NCBI GenBank assembly: GCA_035438985.1
Contig: DAORJK010000003.1
Coordinates: 248,001-312,000 of the forward strand
Source: UBA4408 sp002389785
GTDB lineage: Bacteria; Bacteroidota; Bacteroidia; UBA4408
DNA length: 64,000 nt
Reading direction: 5' to 3'
Shown here one piece after another: positions 18,044 to 27,014 of the stretch; within the stretch, counting starts at the first letter, position 1, and the number at the start of each line of letters is the position of its first letter. The position numbers were made by a program, and so were the translations under genes. The notes beneath the pieces were generated by a model. It searched no databases, had not been told where the DNA came from, and saw only the letters and a list, made by a program, of their open reading frames with translations.

Positions 18044-19822
18044 GTGTCAACGACTTCCTTACTCGAAATAAAAAATTTGCGTACCGAGTTTCGCACGGAA
18101 AACGAAACTGTAACTGCTGTAAATGGAATTTCCTTTTCATTAAACAAAGGCGAAACTATTGGTATTGTTGGGGAATCAGGATCCGGAAAATCGGTTACCT
18201 CTCTTTCGCTCATGCGCTTAATTGCTTCGCCCCCCGGAAAAATCGCCGGCGGCGAAATGCTTTTCAATTCTACTACCCAAGGTAAAGTTGACTTAGCGAC
18301 TTTACCCGAGAAGCAATTGCGAAAACTGCGAGGTAATGAAATTGCCATGATTTTTCAAGAACCCATGACCTCTCTTAATCCTGTTTATACATGTGGGAAT
18401 CAAGTGATGGAGTCCTTGCTATTGCACAAAAATCTATCAAGGTCTGCCGCCAAAGCACGTACCATCGAATTGTTTAAAGAAGTACAACTCCCTCGGCCAG
18501 AGCAACTGTTTGATAGTTATCCACATCAATTATCGGGAGGTCAAAAACAACGGGTCATGATAGCTATGGCTATTTCTTGTAACCCTGCTTTGTTAATTGC
18601 CGACGAACCTACAACCGCTCTTGATGTTACCGTTCAAAAAAGCATTCTTGAATTGTTACAAAGTTTGCAGCAACGGTATCAAATGGGAATTCTCTTTATT
18701 ACACATGACCTGGGTGTGGTTGCTGAGCTTGCCGATAAAGTGATTGTTATGTATCGTGGGAACATTGTGGAACAGGGTGCTGTGAATGATATTTTTACCA
18801 AGCCCCAACATCCTTATACCAAAGGACTATTGGCTTGCAGGCCTCCAATGCACGTGCGTTTGAAGCGCTTGCCGGTTGTTTCTGATTTTATGATCACTGA
18901 CAACAGTGGTTTGCTTGTTGAAAACAAAGCTACAGTGACGGATATAACACAACAATTAGTCATTACTGCCGACGAAAGAGCTACTCGTTTAAGCAACTTA
19001 TACGCACAAGCGCCATTGCTTCAATTAAAAAATCTAAAAACCTACTTCCCTATTAGTAAAGGACTTTTTGGTAAAGTAACCGACTACGTAAAAGCTGTTG
19101 ACGCTATTACTTTTGACGTATACCCCGGTGAAACGCTAGGATTGGTTGGCGAATCAGGCTGTGGAAAAACCACATTGGGACGCAGTATTTTGCGCCTGGT
19201 TGAACCTACCTCCGGTGAAATCCTATACAAGGGAGTGAACATCCGCAATTTATCGTACGAAGAAATGCGCAAAATGCGCAAAGAAATGCAGTTGATTTTT
19301 CAAGACCCCTACTCATCCCTCAACCCAAGAATTACCATTGGAAAAGCCATTATGGAACCCATGCAAGTACACAAAGTTCTTGCAAACGACCACGATCGAA
19401 AAAATAAGGTAATTGAATTACTTGAACGTGTTAGCATGAGTGAAAAACATTTTAATCGCTATCCACACGAGTTTTCCGGGGGTCAACGTCAGCGCATTTG
19501 TATTGCTCGTGCATTGGCATTGAGTCCAAAATTCATCATCTGCGATGAGTCGGTTTCTGCTTTAGATGTTTCAGTGCAGGCACAGGTATTGAATTTACTA
19601 AATGAACTGCGCGCCGAATTTGGTTTTACCTACATTTTTATTTCGCACGATTTATCGGTTGTAAAATTTATGAGCGACCGAATGATCGTAATGAACAAAG
19701 GAATTATAGAAGAAATGGGAGATGCTGATGCAATTTACAATCACCCACAAAGTGAATATACAAAAAAGCTTATTAGCGCTATACCTAAAGGAGTAAGCAG
19801 CATTAAGACTGTTGTCTCTTAA
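18044..19822 (+). CDS. Fused double ABC ATPase of peptide/nickel transporter type (DppD-DppF-like)
   Basis: A 592-residue protein with two complete ABC ATPase halves in tandem. The first has GESGSGKS, LSGGQKQR and LLIADEPTTALD; the second has GESGCGKT, FSGGQRQR and FIICDESVSALD. Each half ends with the oligopeptide-transporter C-terminal extension (PQHPYTKGLL, HPQSEYTKKLI). Single-chain DppD-DppF fusions like this energise uptake of di- and oligopeptides or nickel. No permease or binding-protein gene is in the window, so its partners are elsewhere. The start is a GTG at 18044. The stop shares a palindromic TTAA with the convergent lspA gene, so no terminator lies between them. Confidence 0.92.
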   Translation: MSTTSLLEIKNLRTEFRTENETVTAVNGISFSLNKGETIGIVGESGSGKSVTSLSLMRLIASPPGKIAGGEMLFNSTTQGKVDLATLPEKQLRKLRGNEIAMIFQEPMTSLNPVYTCGNQVMESLLLHKNLSRSAAKARTIELFKEVQLPRPEQLFDSYPHQLSGGQKQRVMIAMAISCNPALLIADEPTTALDVTVQKSILELLQSLQQRYQMGILFITHDLGVVAELADKVIVMYRGNIVEQGAVNDIFTKPQHPYTKGLLACRPPMHVRLKRLPVVSDFMITDNSGLLVENKATVTDITQQLVITADERATRLSNLYAQAPLLQLKNLKTYFPISKGLFGKVTDYVKAVDAITFDVYPGETLGLVGESGCGKTTLGRSILRLVEPTSGEILYKGVNIRNLSYEEMRKMRKEMQLIFQDPYSSLNPRITIGKAIMEPMQVHKVLANDHDRKNKVIELLERVSMSEKHFNRYPHEFSGGQRQRICIARALALSPKFIICDESVSALDVSVQAQVLNLLNELRAEFGFTYIFISHDLSVVKFMSDRMIVMNKGIIEEMGDADAIYNHPQSEYTKKLISAIPKGVSSIKTVVS

Positions 19823-20478
19823 TTGCTTTCAGAAGTTGTTGTTGTTTCTGGTTCTTTCTCTTTGTCAGTTGCAATTGTAAAGTTGTTGTCGAGAAAAAAG
19901 CGTTTTTGAAAAACGAGAATTATCCCCACTCCTACCGAAATAGAGAAATCAGCAAGGTTGAATACCGGTCTAAAAAAAATAAATTCTTCAGAGCCCCAAA
20001 GCGGAAACCAAGCTGGAAAATGACCCTCTATAATGGGAAAATAAAACATGTCTACAACCTTTCCGTGCAATAGCCCGGTGTATCCACCATTTGAAGGGAG
20101 TAGTTGTGCAACCTGGTGATAGCTTTCTGAAAATAATTTTCCATAAAAAACACTGTCTAAGATATTCCCAAATGCGCCTGCAAAAATAAGAGCAAAACTT
20201 AATACCAGACCTGTTTTTGCTTTCATCTTGTTTAACCAATAGATATAATAACCCAAGCCAAAAACCGCTGCTATGCGGAACAAGCTTAAAAATAATTTGC
20301 CGTAATTTCCGGCAAACTCCATTCCGAATGCCATTCCATTGTTTTCGGTAAAATGCAATATCGCCCAATTGCCGGCCAGGTGAATTTCTTCGCCAAGTAA
20401 CATGTGTGTTTTAACCCAAATCTTTAAAGCTTGATCGAGAAACAATACAAGCATAATCAATAAAACCGGCTTTTTCAC
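19819..20478 (-). CDS. lspA: Lipoprotein signal peptidase (signal peptidase II)
   Basis: A 219-residue inner-membrane aspartic protease with four predicted spans. FTENNGMAFGM holds the conserved N-x-G-x-A-F-G region; GNILDS (Asp 108) and FNLADFSI (Asp 177) supply the two catalytic Asp. The usual 'GN-I-D-R' reads GNILDSVFYG here, as expected for Bacteroidota enzymes. It removes signal peptides of prolipoproteins after lipidation, so it serves the many lipoproteins encoded in this window. The start is a GTG at 20478. The C-terminal tail is hydrophilic and Thr/Glu-rich. A strong hairpin at 20518-20549 separates it from the DksA-like gene upstream, so it may have its own promoter or depend on readthrough. 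Confidence 0.95.
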   Translation of the reverse strand: MKKPVLLIMLVLFLDQALKIWVKTHMLLGEEIHLAGNWAILHFTENNGMAFGMEFAGNYGKLFLSLFRIAAVFGLGYYIYWLNKMKAKTGLVLSFALIFAGAFGNILDSVFYGKLFSESYHQVAQLLPSNGGYTGLLHGKVVDMFYFPIIEGHFPAWFPLWGSEEFIFFRPVFNLADFSISVGVGIILVFQKRFFLDNNFTIATDKEKEPETTTTSESN

Positions 20479-20517
20479 TAGGTTAATGTTTAAGGTGTTG
20501 AAAGGAAGTATGTGGGT

Positions 20518-20549
20518 AAAAAAATTGTCGGAAATAATCCGACAATTTT
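20518..20549 (-). terminator. Rho-independent terminator after the DksA-like gene
   Basis: AAAATTGTCGGA (20521-20532) and TCCGACAATTTT (20538-20549) form a perfect 12-bp stem with a 5-nt loop. On the minus strand the stem is followed by a run of T. It lies 14 bp past the stop of the DksA-like gene and 39 bp before lspA. Confidence 0.85.
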
Positions 20550-20563
20550 AAGAATTCATTTTC

Positions 20564-21544
20564 TTAGTTCTGTTGCAATTTTGCCTCAATACTAAGGGTT
20601 GCGTGAGGAACGCTTCGCAGTCGTTCTTTAGAAATAAGCTTACCGGTTTCTCGACAAATACCGTATGTTTTATTCTCAATGCGGATCAACGCATTCTCAA
20701 GGTTTTGAATGTATTTTTGCTGACGAGCTGCCAGTTGTGCTGTTTCCTCCTTCGAAAGCACATCCGATCCATCTTCCAGCAATTTAAATGTGGGTGAGGT
20801 GTCGTCAGTGCCATTATTATCACGATGAGACAAGGTGTCTTTCATTAACTCGAAATCGCGGTTTGCCTGAGATAACTTGTTTAAAATAAGTTGCTTAAAC
20901 TCCGCCAGCTCTTTGTCGTTGTAACGCTCTGTGGTTATAACTACCGGTTTTTTTACCGGTGGTGGTGTGTAATAATCTGCATCATCGTGTTCCTCCTTTT
21001 TTGTTTCAACAACAGGCTTGGCCTTTTTTACTGGCGCTTGTGGTTTTGCAATTGGTTTTGCAGGAGAAACAGCAATTGGTTTTTTAATTTCCGGCTTTTT
21101 TGCTTGGGGTTGAACAGCTGGCTTTGCAACCGGCTTTGCTGCTACTTTGGCCTTAACAACCGGTTTTATTGCCTTTTTTTGAATTGGCTTTTTAGGTGCT
21201 GCTTTTTTAGGAGCCGCTTTTTTTACAATCACTTTCTTTTTTGCAACTGCTTTTTTTACGGGTGCGGTCTTTTTTGCAACTGCCTTTTTTACCGGCTTAA
21301 CAACTTTCTTTGGAGCAAGCTTTTTTGAAGGAGCTGCTTTTTTAATGGCCTTCTTGGGAGTTGCTTTCTTCGATACAACTTTCTTTGTTACCGCCTTTTT
21401 AGGTGCTGCTTTTTTTGCCGGAGCGGCTTTTTTTGCTACCTTTTTTGGGCTAACCTTTTTAGCGGCCGCCTTTTTTGTTGCGGCTTTCTTTACCGGCTTA
21501 TTGGCCTTTTTTGCCGGTTTTGCTTTTGTTGTTTTCTTTGCCAT
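20564..21544 (-). CDS. DksA/TraR-like regulator with long histone H1-like Lys/Ala/Pro tail
   Basis: A 326-residue protein in two parts. Residues 1-~182 are almost only Lys, Ala, Pro and Val in repeated AAPKKA/VAKKA units, like the H1-type tails of bacterial nucleoid proteins; this part should be disordered and bind DNA or RNA. Residues ~205-326 are the DksA/TraR domain: an acidic coiled-coil region and then YGICRETGKLISKERLRSVPHATLSIEAK. DksA binds RNA polymerase through the secondary channel in the stringent response. Only one of the four zinc cysteines remains (C297), as is usual in Bacteroidota homologues, so zinc is probably not bound. It lies between ileS (11 bp gap) and lspA and ends at a strong terminator. 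The repeats make the opposite strand look open for long stretches; those frames are shadows. Confidence 0.88.
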   Translation of the reverse strand: MAKKTTKAKPAKKANKPVKKAATKKAAAKKVSPKKVAKKAAPAKKAAPKKAVTKKVVSKKATPKKAIKKAAPSKKLAPKKVVKPVKKAVAKKTAPVKKAVAKKKVIVKKAAPKKAAPKKPIQKKAIKPVVKAKVAAKPVAKPAVQPQAKKPEIKKPIAVSPAKPIAKPQAPVKKAKPVVETKKEEHDDADYYTPPPVKKPVVITTERYNDKELAEFKQLILNKLSQANRDFELMKDTLSHRDNNGTDDTSPTFKLLEDGSDVLSKEETAQLAARQQKYIQNLENALIRIENKTYGICRETGKLISKERLRSVPHATLSIEAKLQQN

Positions 21545-21555
21545 ACATTCAAGTA

Positions 21556-24500
21556 TTAATTTGTTTTGCTTATAGATATGGTTGTTTGAATGTCTTCCGT
21601 AATATCCACAAGGCTTGCATCATTATCTCCCAGCTCTTTTACCAATTTAAAATCAGATGCTAAAATTTCGGCGCAAATATACTCTAAATTATTGGTAATA
21701 GCTGTATTTATTTTGTTGTTTTCTTGTATTTTAACTCCAATTCTGTCGGTTACGTCAAAGCCTTTGTCTTTTCGTAAATTTTGAATACGATTCACAACTT
21801 CTCGAGCAATTCCTTCTTCCTTTAATTGTTCAGTTATCGTAATGTCTAAAGCTACAGTAATTGCTCCTATATTCGCCACTTTCCAACCGGGTAAATCCAC
21901 CGGAATTATCTCAACATCTTCTGCTAAAAGTGTAATCACTTCGCCTCCCAGGTCCAATTCAACCATTCCTTTTTGTTCAATACCCAAAATTATAACAGCG
22001 CTATGGTTTTGTGCGTAGGTTTGAATGGCTTTCATTTGTTTGCCATATTTTTTGCCCAGTGACTTAAAGTTTAATTTTAGGTTTTTTACCAATTGTGAAT
22101 CCTGTTCTGTCACAAAGTTGAGCTCTTTCACATTTACTTCCGATAAAATTAACTCTTTAACGGCTTCTATTTTCGATTTATAAGCATCGTCGAGTACCGG
22201 AATTTGTATGTGATTCAACGGCTGGCGTACACGCAAATTTTCTTTTTTTCGAATAGACAATACCATGCTCGAAATTTGCTGTGCCAACTCCATTCTCTCT
22301 TCCAGCTCTTTGTCGATTAACGAATTTTCATGTTTCGGGAAATGGGCTAAGTGCACACTTTCTGATTTGTCTTTTTGAGTAACAGACGTTAGGTCTTTAA
22401 ACAGTCGATCGGCATAAAATGGCGCAATCGGGCTCATCAGAATAGCTATTTTTTCTAAACAAGTATAAAGTGTTTGATAGGCCGAAATTTTATCCTCGCT
22501 ATATTCTCCTTTCCAAAATCTACGGCGACAAAGCCTTACATACCAATTACTCAAATACACATCAACAAACTCTTGTATGGCCCTACCCGCGCGTGTTGGC
22601 TCATATTGTGTGTAGCATTCATCAACATTTTTTATCAAGGAATGAAGTTCCGATAAAATCCATCGGTCTATTTCAGGTCGCTTATTTAATTCAATTTCGT
22701 TTTCTGCATAAGTAAACTGGTCAATGTTGGCATACAGTGCAAAAAATGAGTAAGTGTTGTACAGCGTTCCAAAAAAACGTCTTTGTGCTTCTCCTATTCC
22801 TTCAACATCAAATTTTAAATTGTCCCATGGTTGAGCATTGGTAATCATGTACCAGCGGGTGGCATCGGCACCATACTTATCAAGTGTTTCGAAAGGATCT
22901 ACTGCATTTCCAAGACGTTTGCTCATTTTTTGCCCGTTCTTGTCTAATACTAACCCGTTGCTGATTACATTTTTAAATGCAACCGAATCAAAACACATTG
23001 TAGCAATCGCGTGTAAGGTAAAGAACCATCCCCGCGTTTGATCCACCCCTTCAGCAATATAATCTGCAGGGAAATATTTTTTTTCATCAATCAAGTCCTT
23101 GTTCTCAAATGGATAATGAAGCTGTGCATAAGGCATGGCACCGCTATCAAACCAAACATCTATCAAATCGCTTTCACGGTACATTTTTTTTCCTTTTGCC
23201 GAAACTAAAATTATGTCATCAACATACGGACGATGTAAATCCATTGATTCATCAAGCCTGAAGCGAGATTTCTCTCCAAAAGCTTTCTCTGCTTTAAGAA
23301 TTTCCGACTTTAATTCTTCTATTGAACCAATGGTAATTTCTTCTTCCTGGTCTTCTGTTCTCCAGATTGGTAATGGAATTCCCCAATAGCGTGAGCGCGA
23401 TAAATTCCAGTCTTGCAAGTTTTCGAGCCAATTGCCAAAACGTCCGGTGCCGGTTGATTCAGGTTTCCAGTTAATGGTATTATTGAGCGCTGTCATTCGC
23501 TCTTTCATCGCTGTAGTTTTTATAAACCACGAATCCAGCGGATAGTACAATACCGGCTTGTCGGTTCTCCAGCAATGCGGGTAGCTGTGCTCATAGGTTT
23601 CTTTCTTAAACAGCTTTCCTTCTTCCTGCAGCTTTAAAACAATGCGCTCATCAACACTCAAATAGCCTTTTAGCTCCTTTATTTTTCCGTGTTGTTCCAG
23701 TATGCTTTTTTGCTTCCTAAACTCCTGTTCTTTCTCTTCTTCTGATAAATATGCTTCTTTCACATATTCATCACCGTACAAAAAAACCTCATCCTTCACT
23801 TCCGGTAAAAACTTTCCTCTTCTGTCAACCAGAGTTAATGACCCTATTCCGTTTGCGCGTGCTACTCTAAAATCGTCAGCACCAAAGCTGGGCGCTATGT
23901 GCACTATTCCGGTTCCGTCTTCGGTTGTTACAAAGTCGCCTAAAACTACTTTAAAAGCATCTCCGTCGTTGGGCTTTGCAAATGTTAGCAATTGCTCATA
24001 CCTCAACCCCTCTAGGTGTTTTCCTTTAAATTCGCAAAGTACTTTAAACGGAATTTCCTTATCACCGGCTTTATACATTTCAAGTGCAAGTCCTGCATTT
24101 TTTTCAGGGAAATATTTTGATACCAGGGCTTTTGCTAAAATAAGTACAACCGCTTCGTGAGTTTTTGATGTAGGGTGATAGGTGGAAATTGCAACGTAAT
24201 CAATCTCTTTGCCTACTGCCAATGCTGTGTTTGAAGGAAGAGTCCAGGGAGTAGTGGTCCATGCTAAAAAATAGGCATTTTCTCCCAGGCTAAAATTTGG
24301 GTTCGCGGCAAGTTTAAACATGGCCACAGCCGTGCGGTCTTTCACATCACGGTAACAACCGGGTTGGTTTAGCTCGTGTGTTGAAAGTCCTGTACCTGCT
24401 GCCGGCGAATAGGGTTGAATCGTATATCCTTTGTACAACAATTTTTTATCGTACAACATTTTCAACAAATACCACACACTTTCAATATACTTGTTTTCGT

Positions 24501-24951
24501 AGGTAATGTAAGGGTGTTCCATGTCGACCCAATAGCCCATTTTTTTGGTCAGGTTATTCCATACATCGGTATACTTCATCACTTCGGTTTTACATGCCTT
24601 ATTGTAGTCATCCACCGAAATTTTTACCCCTATGTCTTCTTTGGTTATACCTAATTTTTTTTCAACGGCAAGTTCTATCGGCAATCCATGTGTATCCCAA
24701 CCGGCCTTACGTTTTACTTGTTTTCCTTTTAGTGTTTGATAGCGACAAAAAATATCTTTAATCGCACGAGCCATGACATGGTGAATACCCGGTAGCCCGT
24801 TTGCAGAGGGAGGACCTTCATAAAAAACAAAAGGCGTTTGCGCATCTCGTGTGCTGATGCTTTTTTCGAAAATTTTTTGCTCTTCCCAAAAAGTCAGAAC
24901 TTCTTCAGCAAGCAGCGGAAGATTAAGAGATTTATATTCGTTGTATTTCAT
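21556..24951 (-). CDS. ileS: Isoleucyl-tRNA synthetase
   Basis: A 1131-residue class I aminoacyl-tRNA synthetase charging tRNA-Ile. PSANGLPGIHHVMAR (residues ~48-62) is the HIGH region in the long-type GIHH form, and GQKMSKRLGNAV is the KMSKS loop. An editing domain (CP1) lies between, with TTTPWTLPSNTALAVG and DGTGIVHIAPSFGADD. The C-terminal half has the anticodon-binding domain (RRRFWKGEYSEDK) and the extended C-terminal region of the eukaryote-like IleRS clade, the group that includes mupirocin-resistant types. It starts 48 bp after the RidA-like gene and ends 11 bp before the DksA-like gene, so all three are likely one transcript. Confidence 0.97.
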   Translation of the reverse strand: MKYNEYKSLNLPLLAEEVLTFWEEQKIFEKSISTRDAQTPFVFYEGPPSANGLPGIHHVMARAIKDIFCRYQTLKGKQVKRKAGWDTHGLPIELAVEKKLGITKEDIGVKISVDDYNKACKTEVMKYTDVWNNLTKKMGYWVDMEHPYITYENKYIESVWYLLKMLYDKKLLYKGYTIQPYSPAAGTGLSTHELNQPGCYRDVKDRTAVAMFKLAANPNFSLGENAYFLAWTTTPWTLPSNTALAVGKEIDYVAISTYHPTSKTHEAVVLILAKALVSKYFPEKNAGLALEMYKAGDKEIPFKVLCEFKGKHLEGLRYEQLLTFAKPNDGDAFKVVLGDFVTTEDGTGIVHIAPSFGADDFRVARANGIGSLTLVDRRGKFLPEVKDEVFLYGDEYVKEAYLSEEEKEQEFRKQKSILEQHGKIKELKGYLSVDERIVLKLQEEGKLFKKETYEHSYPHCWRTDKPVLYYPLDSWFIKTTAMKERMTALNNTINWKPESTGTGRFGNWLENLQDWNLSRSRYWGIPLPIWRTEDQEEEITIGSIEELKSEILKAEKAFGEKSRFRLDESMDLHRPYVDDIILVSAKGKKMYRESDLIDVWFDSGAMPYAQLHYPFENKDLIDEKKYFPADYIAEGVDQTRGWFFTLHAIATMCFDSVAFKNVISNGLVLDKNGQKMSKRLGNAVDPFETLDKYGADATRWYMITNAQPWDNLKFDVEGIGEAQRRFFGTLYNTYSFFALYANIDQFTYAENEIELNKRPEIDRWILSELHSLIKNVDECYTQYEPTRAGRAIQEFVDVYLSNWYVRLCRRRFWKGEYSEDKISAYQTLYTCLEKIAILMSPIAPFYADRLFKDLTSVTQKDKSESVHLAHFPKHENSLIDKELEERMELAQQISSMVLSIRKKENLRVRQPLNHIQIPVLDDAYKSKIEAVKELILSEVNVKELNFVTEQDSQLVKNLKLNFKSLGKKYGKQMKAIQTYAQNHSAVIILGIEQKGMVELDLGGEVITLLAEDVEIIPVDLPGWKVANIGAITVALDITITEQLKEEGIAREVVNRIQNLRKDKGFDVTDRIGVKIQENNKINTAITNNLEYICAEILASDFKLVKELGDNDASLVDITEDIQTTISISKTN

Positions 24952-24998
24952 TTTACTTGTTACTCAGGTCGTACATACAGTTCAATCAGTTCCGGGTT

Positions 24999-25415
24999 TC
25001 AAATTGTAGCGATTACTTTAAGTTCAATTGCGATGGGTGTTGGAAGGCAATTGATTTCAACAGTTGTACGGCAAGGTAAATTATCTTTGAAATACTCTGC
25101 GTAAATTCGATTGTAGGTTTTAAAATCGTCTTTCATGTTGGTAAGAAACACGGTTACATCCACAATTTTATCCCAGCTGCTTCCGGCATCTTCAAGAATG
25201 TATTTGATGTTTCGAAACACGCTGTGACACTGTGCTTCTATATCGTAAGAAACAATATTCCCCTGCGTATCTAACTCCACACCGGGAATGTTTTTGTTGC
25301 CACGCTCACGAGGTCCAACCCCTGAAAGAAAAAGCAGATTACCAACTTTGCGAGCATGCGGATACAAACCAACCGGTTCGGGCGCTTTGCTCGAATTTAT
25401 TTTTTCGTTGCTCAT
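24999..25415 (-). CDS. RidA/YjgF/UK114 family protein
   Basis: I choose the ATG at 25415 (138 residues) because MSNEKINSSKAPEPVGLYPHARKVG begins where the family begins; the longer frame to 25469 lacks support. LLFLSGVGPRERG, LEDAGSSWDKIVDVTVFLTNMKDDF and PCRTTVEINCLP fit the family, and the Arg in CRTTVE is the residue that binds the carboxylate of imine intermediates. The order of conserved blocks resembles the 2-aminomuconate deaminase-like branch. RidA proteins hydrolyse reactive enamines/imines; the specific substrate here is not evident. It precedes ileS on the same strand, an association of isoleucine metabolism and charging that makes sense because RidA protects isoleucine synthesis in other bacteria. 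Confidence 0.88.
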   Translation of the reverse strand: MSNEKINSSKAPEPVGLYPHARKVGNLLFLSGVGPRERGNKNIPGVELDTQGNIVSYDIEAQCHSVFRNIKYILEDAGSSWDKIVDVTVFLTNMKDDFKTYNRIYAEYFKDNLPCRTTVEINCLPTPIAIELKVIATI

Positions 25416-25573
25416 TTTACTTGTTAAAAAAAGGACAGCGAATATAGTTTTTTGAGTGGAGATAAGCAACCACTAGTGCAAAACAAGAAATTCGTAGTTG
25501 AAATTACAGCCCTAATCTTGCACCATTTCGAAAAACAACGGAATTGAAGCTTGTTGAATTGTTCCTTTTGTAT

Positions 25574-25625
25574 AAAAAAACAGAGCGAAAACTCAAGCAT
25601 TACCGCTCTCATTTTCGCTCTGTTT
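25574..25625 (-). terminator. Rho-independent terminator after tRNA-Phe
   Basis: AAACAGAGCGAAAA (25578-25591) and TTTTCGCTCTGTTT (25612-25625) form a perfect 14-bp stem with a 20-nt loop. On the minus strand a run of seven T follows (25580-25574). It starts 3 bp past the tRNA discriminator base. Confidence 0.88.
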
Positions 25626-25628
25626 GTG

Positions 25629-25701
25629 TGGTACCTCCAGGAATCGAACCAGGGACACAAGGATTTTCAGTCCTTTGCTCTACCAACTGAGCTAAGGTAC
25701 C
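25629..25701 (-). tRNA. tRNA-Phe (anticodon GAA)
   Basis: A 73-nt cloverleaf on the minus strand. The acceptor stem GGTACCT pairs with AGGTACC, with A as discriminator. The D arm has AGCTCAGTTGGTAGAGC, the anticodon loop reads CTGAAAA (GAA), and the T arm has GGTTCGATTCC. CCA is not encoded. A promoter match lies ~100 bp upstream and a terminator directly follows. Confidence 0.97.
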
Positions 25702-25800
25702 ATCAGTAAAGGGTATTCAGCTTCTTCACTATTTGCAAGGCTTTGCTCGTTTGTACAACAAAAAAAGCCTGTTCTTTGTAGCTTTAGCAAAGAAGGGCTG

Positions 25801-25829
25801 CAAATGTAAAAAAATACTTTATACCTCAA
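25801..25829 (-). promoter_or_regulatory. Predicted promoter for tRNA-Phe
   Basis: On the minus strand TTG (25829-25827), an 18-bp spacer and TACATTTG (25808-25801) match the Bacteroidota promoter TTG-N17-22-TAnnTTTG. The 5' leader to the tRNA would be about 95 nt and would be removed in processing. Confidence 0.55.
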
Positions 25830-25874
25830 AAAAATATTCTTCACTTATTCTTTTTACAATAATTTTACCCTGCA

Positions 25875-27014
25875 ATGAAAACTCCGGTATATTTCGATTA
25901 CAATGCTACCTGTCCGGTTGACGAACGGGTGGTAAAAAAAATGCTCCCCTTTTTTTCAGAACACTTTGGAAATGCTTCCAGTAAAAGTCATGCATACGGT
26001 TGGCTGGCGCATGATGCCATAGAAGTGGCGCGTTTACAAGTGGCTGAACTAATTGATGCAGAGGCATCAGAAATTGTATTTACTTCCGGAGCAACAGAGT
26101 CTATAAACTTTGCAATTAAAGGTGTTTATAAAGCTTATCACAAAAAAGGAAATCACATTATTTGTTCTGCTACTGAACACAAGGCAGTATTAGATTGCTG
26201 CAGTTCGCTTGAAAAAGAGGGTGCAAAAATTACCCTATTACCGGTCGACCGTGAAGGATTAATTGATATAGCAGATTTAAGAAACGCCCTCTGCGAATCA
26301 ACAATTCTGGTTTGTATTATGCTTGCCAACAACGAAACAGGGGTACTGCACAACATGGCGCCAATTGCCGAATTAGTGCATGCCTATAACGCTCTATTGC
26401 TTTGTGATGCTACCCAGGCTGTTGGTAAAATTCGTGTGAGTGTAAATGAAGAAGGCATTGATTTGCTTCCCTTGAGTGCCCATAAAATGTATGGCCCTAA
26501 AGGTGTCGGCGCCCTTTATGTCCGACGCAAAAAGCCGCGTGTTTCTTTGGTTCCGCTGCTGGATGGCGGGGGCCACGAAAACGGTTTGCGTTCAGGAACA
26601 TTAAATGTTCCCGGAATTGTTGGTTTAGGTGCTGCTTCTGAGCTGGCAATAAATGAACTATGGGACGATGGAATCCGCATTTCAAAATTGCGCACCAAGC
26701 TTGAGCAAAGCCTAGTCGATTTAGGAAATATATATGTAAATGGCAGCCAAAAACAGCGCTTGCCCAATGTGAGCAATTTGTGTTTTAGTGGCATAAAAGC
26801 AGAAAGGCTAATTACCCAACTTCCCGAAATTGCTTTTTCAACCGGTTCGGCCTGCAGTTCTGCCCTTGCACAGCCTTCACACGTTTTAACAGCAATGGGC
26901 CAAAGCGAAGAAATGGCATATGCTGCAATTCGCTTTAGTTTAGGAAAATATACTACCGAGGAAGAGGTTGATTTTTGTATTCAAAAGGTTGGTCGCGCAA
27001 TTCAATTGCTGTAG
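25875..27014 (+). CDS. Cysteine desulfurase (IscS/NifS-like)
   Basis: A 379-residue fold-type I PLP enzyme that releases sulfur from cysteine as a persulfide for Fe-S clusters or tRNA thiolation. FGNASSKSHAYGWLAHDAIE, SGATESIN and ANNETGVLHN are family blocks; LSAHKMYGPKGVG holds the PLP lysine (K204); GGGHENGLRSGT is the substrate-binding loop. The mobile Cys lies in FSTGSACSSA (C327), a short loop as in group I enzymes. No iscU or other isc/suf genes are nearby, so its partner cannot be told from context. It ends 12 bases inside the convergent M1 peptidase gene, so the stop regions overlap and no terminator fits between them. Confidence 0.95.
   Translation: MKTPVYFDYNATCPVDERVVKKMLPFFSEHFGNASSKSHAYGWLAHDAIEVARLQVAELIDAEASEIVFTSGATESINFAIKGVYKAYHKKGNHIICSATEHKAVLDCCSSLEKEGAKITLLPVDREGLIDIADLRNALCESTILVCIMLANNETGVLHNMAPIAELVHAYNALLLCDATQAVGKIRVSVNEEGIDLLPLSAHKMYGPKGVGALYVRRKKPRVSLVPLLDGGGHENGLRSGTLNVPGIVGLGAASELAINELWDDGIRISKLRTKLEQSLVDLGNIYVNGSQKQRLPNVSNLCFSGIKAERLITQLPEIAFSTGSACSSALAQPSHVLTAMGQSEEMAYAAIRFSLGKYTTEEEVDFCIQKVGRAIQLL

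Noticed and set aside
20891..21575. Long plus-strand open frames opposite the DksA-like gene.
   Set aside because: They are Cys/Phe-rich translations of the antisense strand of a Lys/Ala/Pro repeat tail and have no supporting features.
25785..25810. TTCTTTG/CAAAGAA inverted repeat upstream of tRNA-Phe.
   Set aside because: Only 7 bp and AT-rich; no function can be supported.
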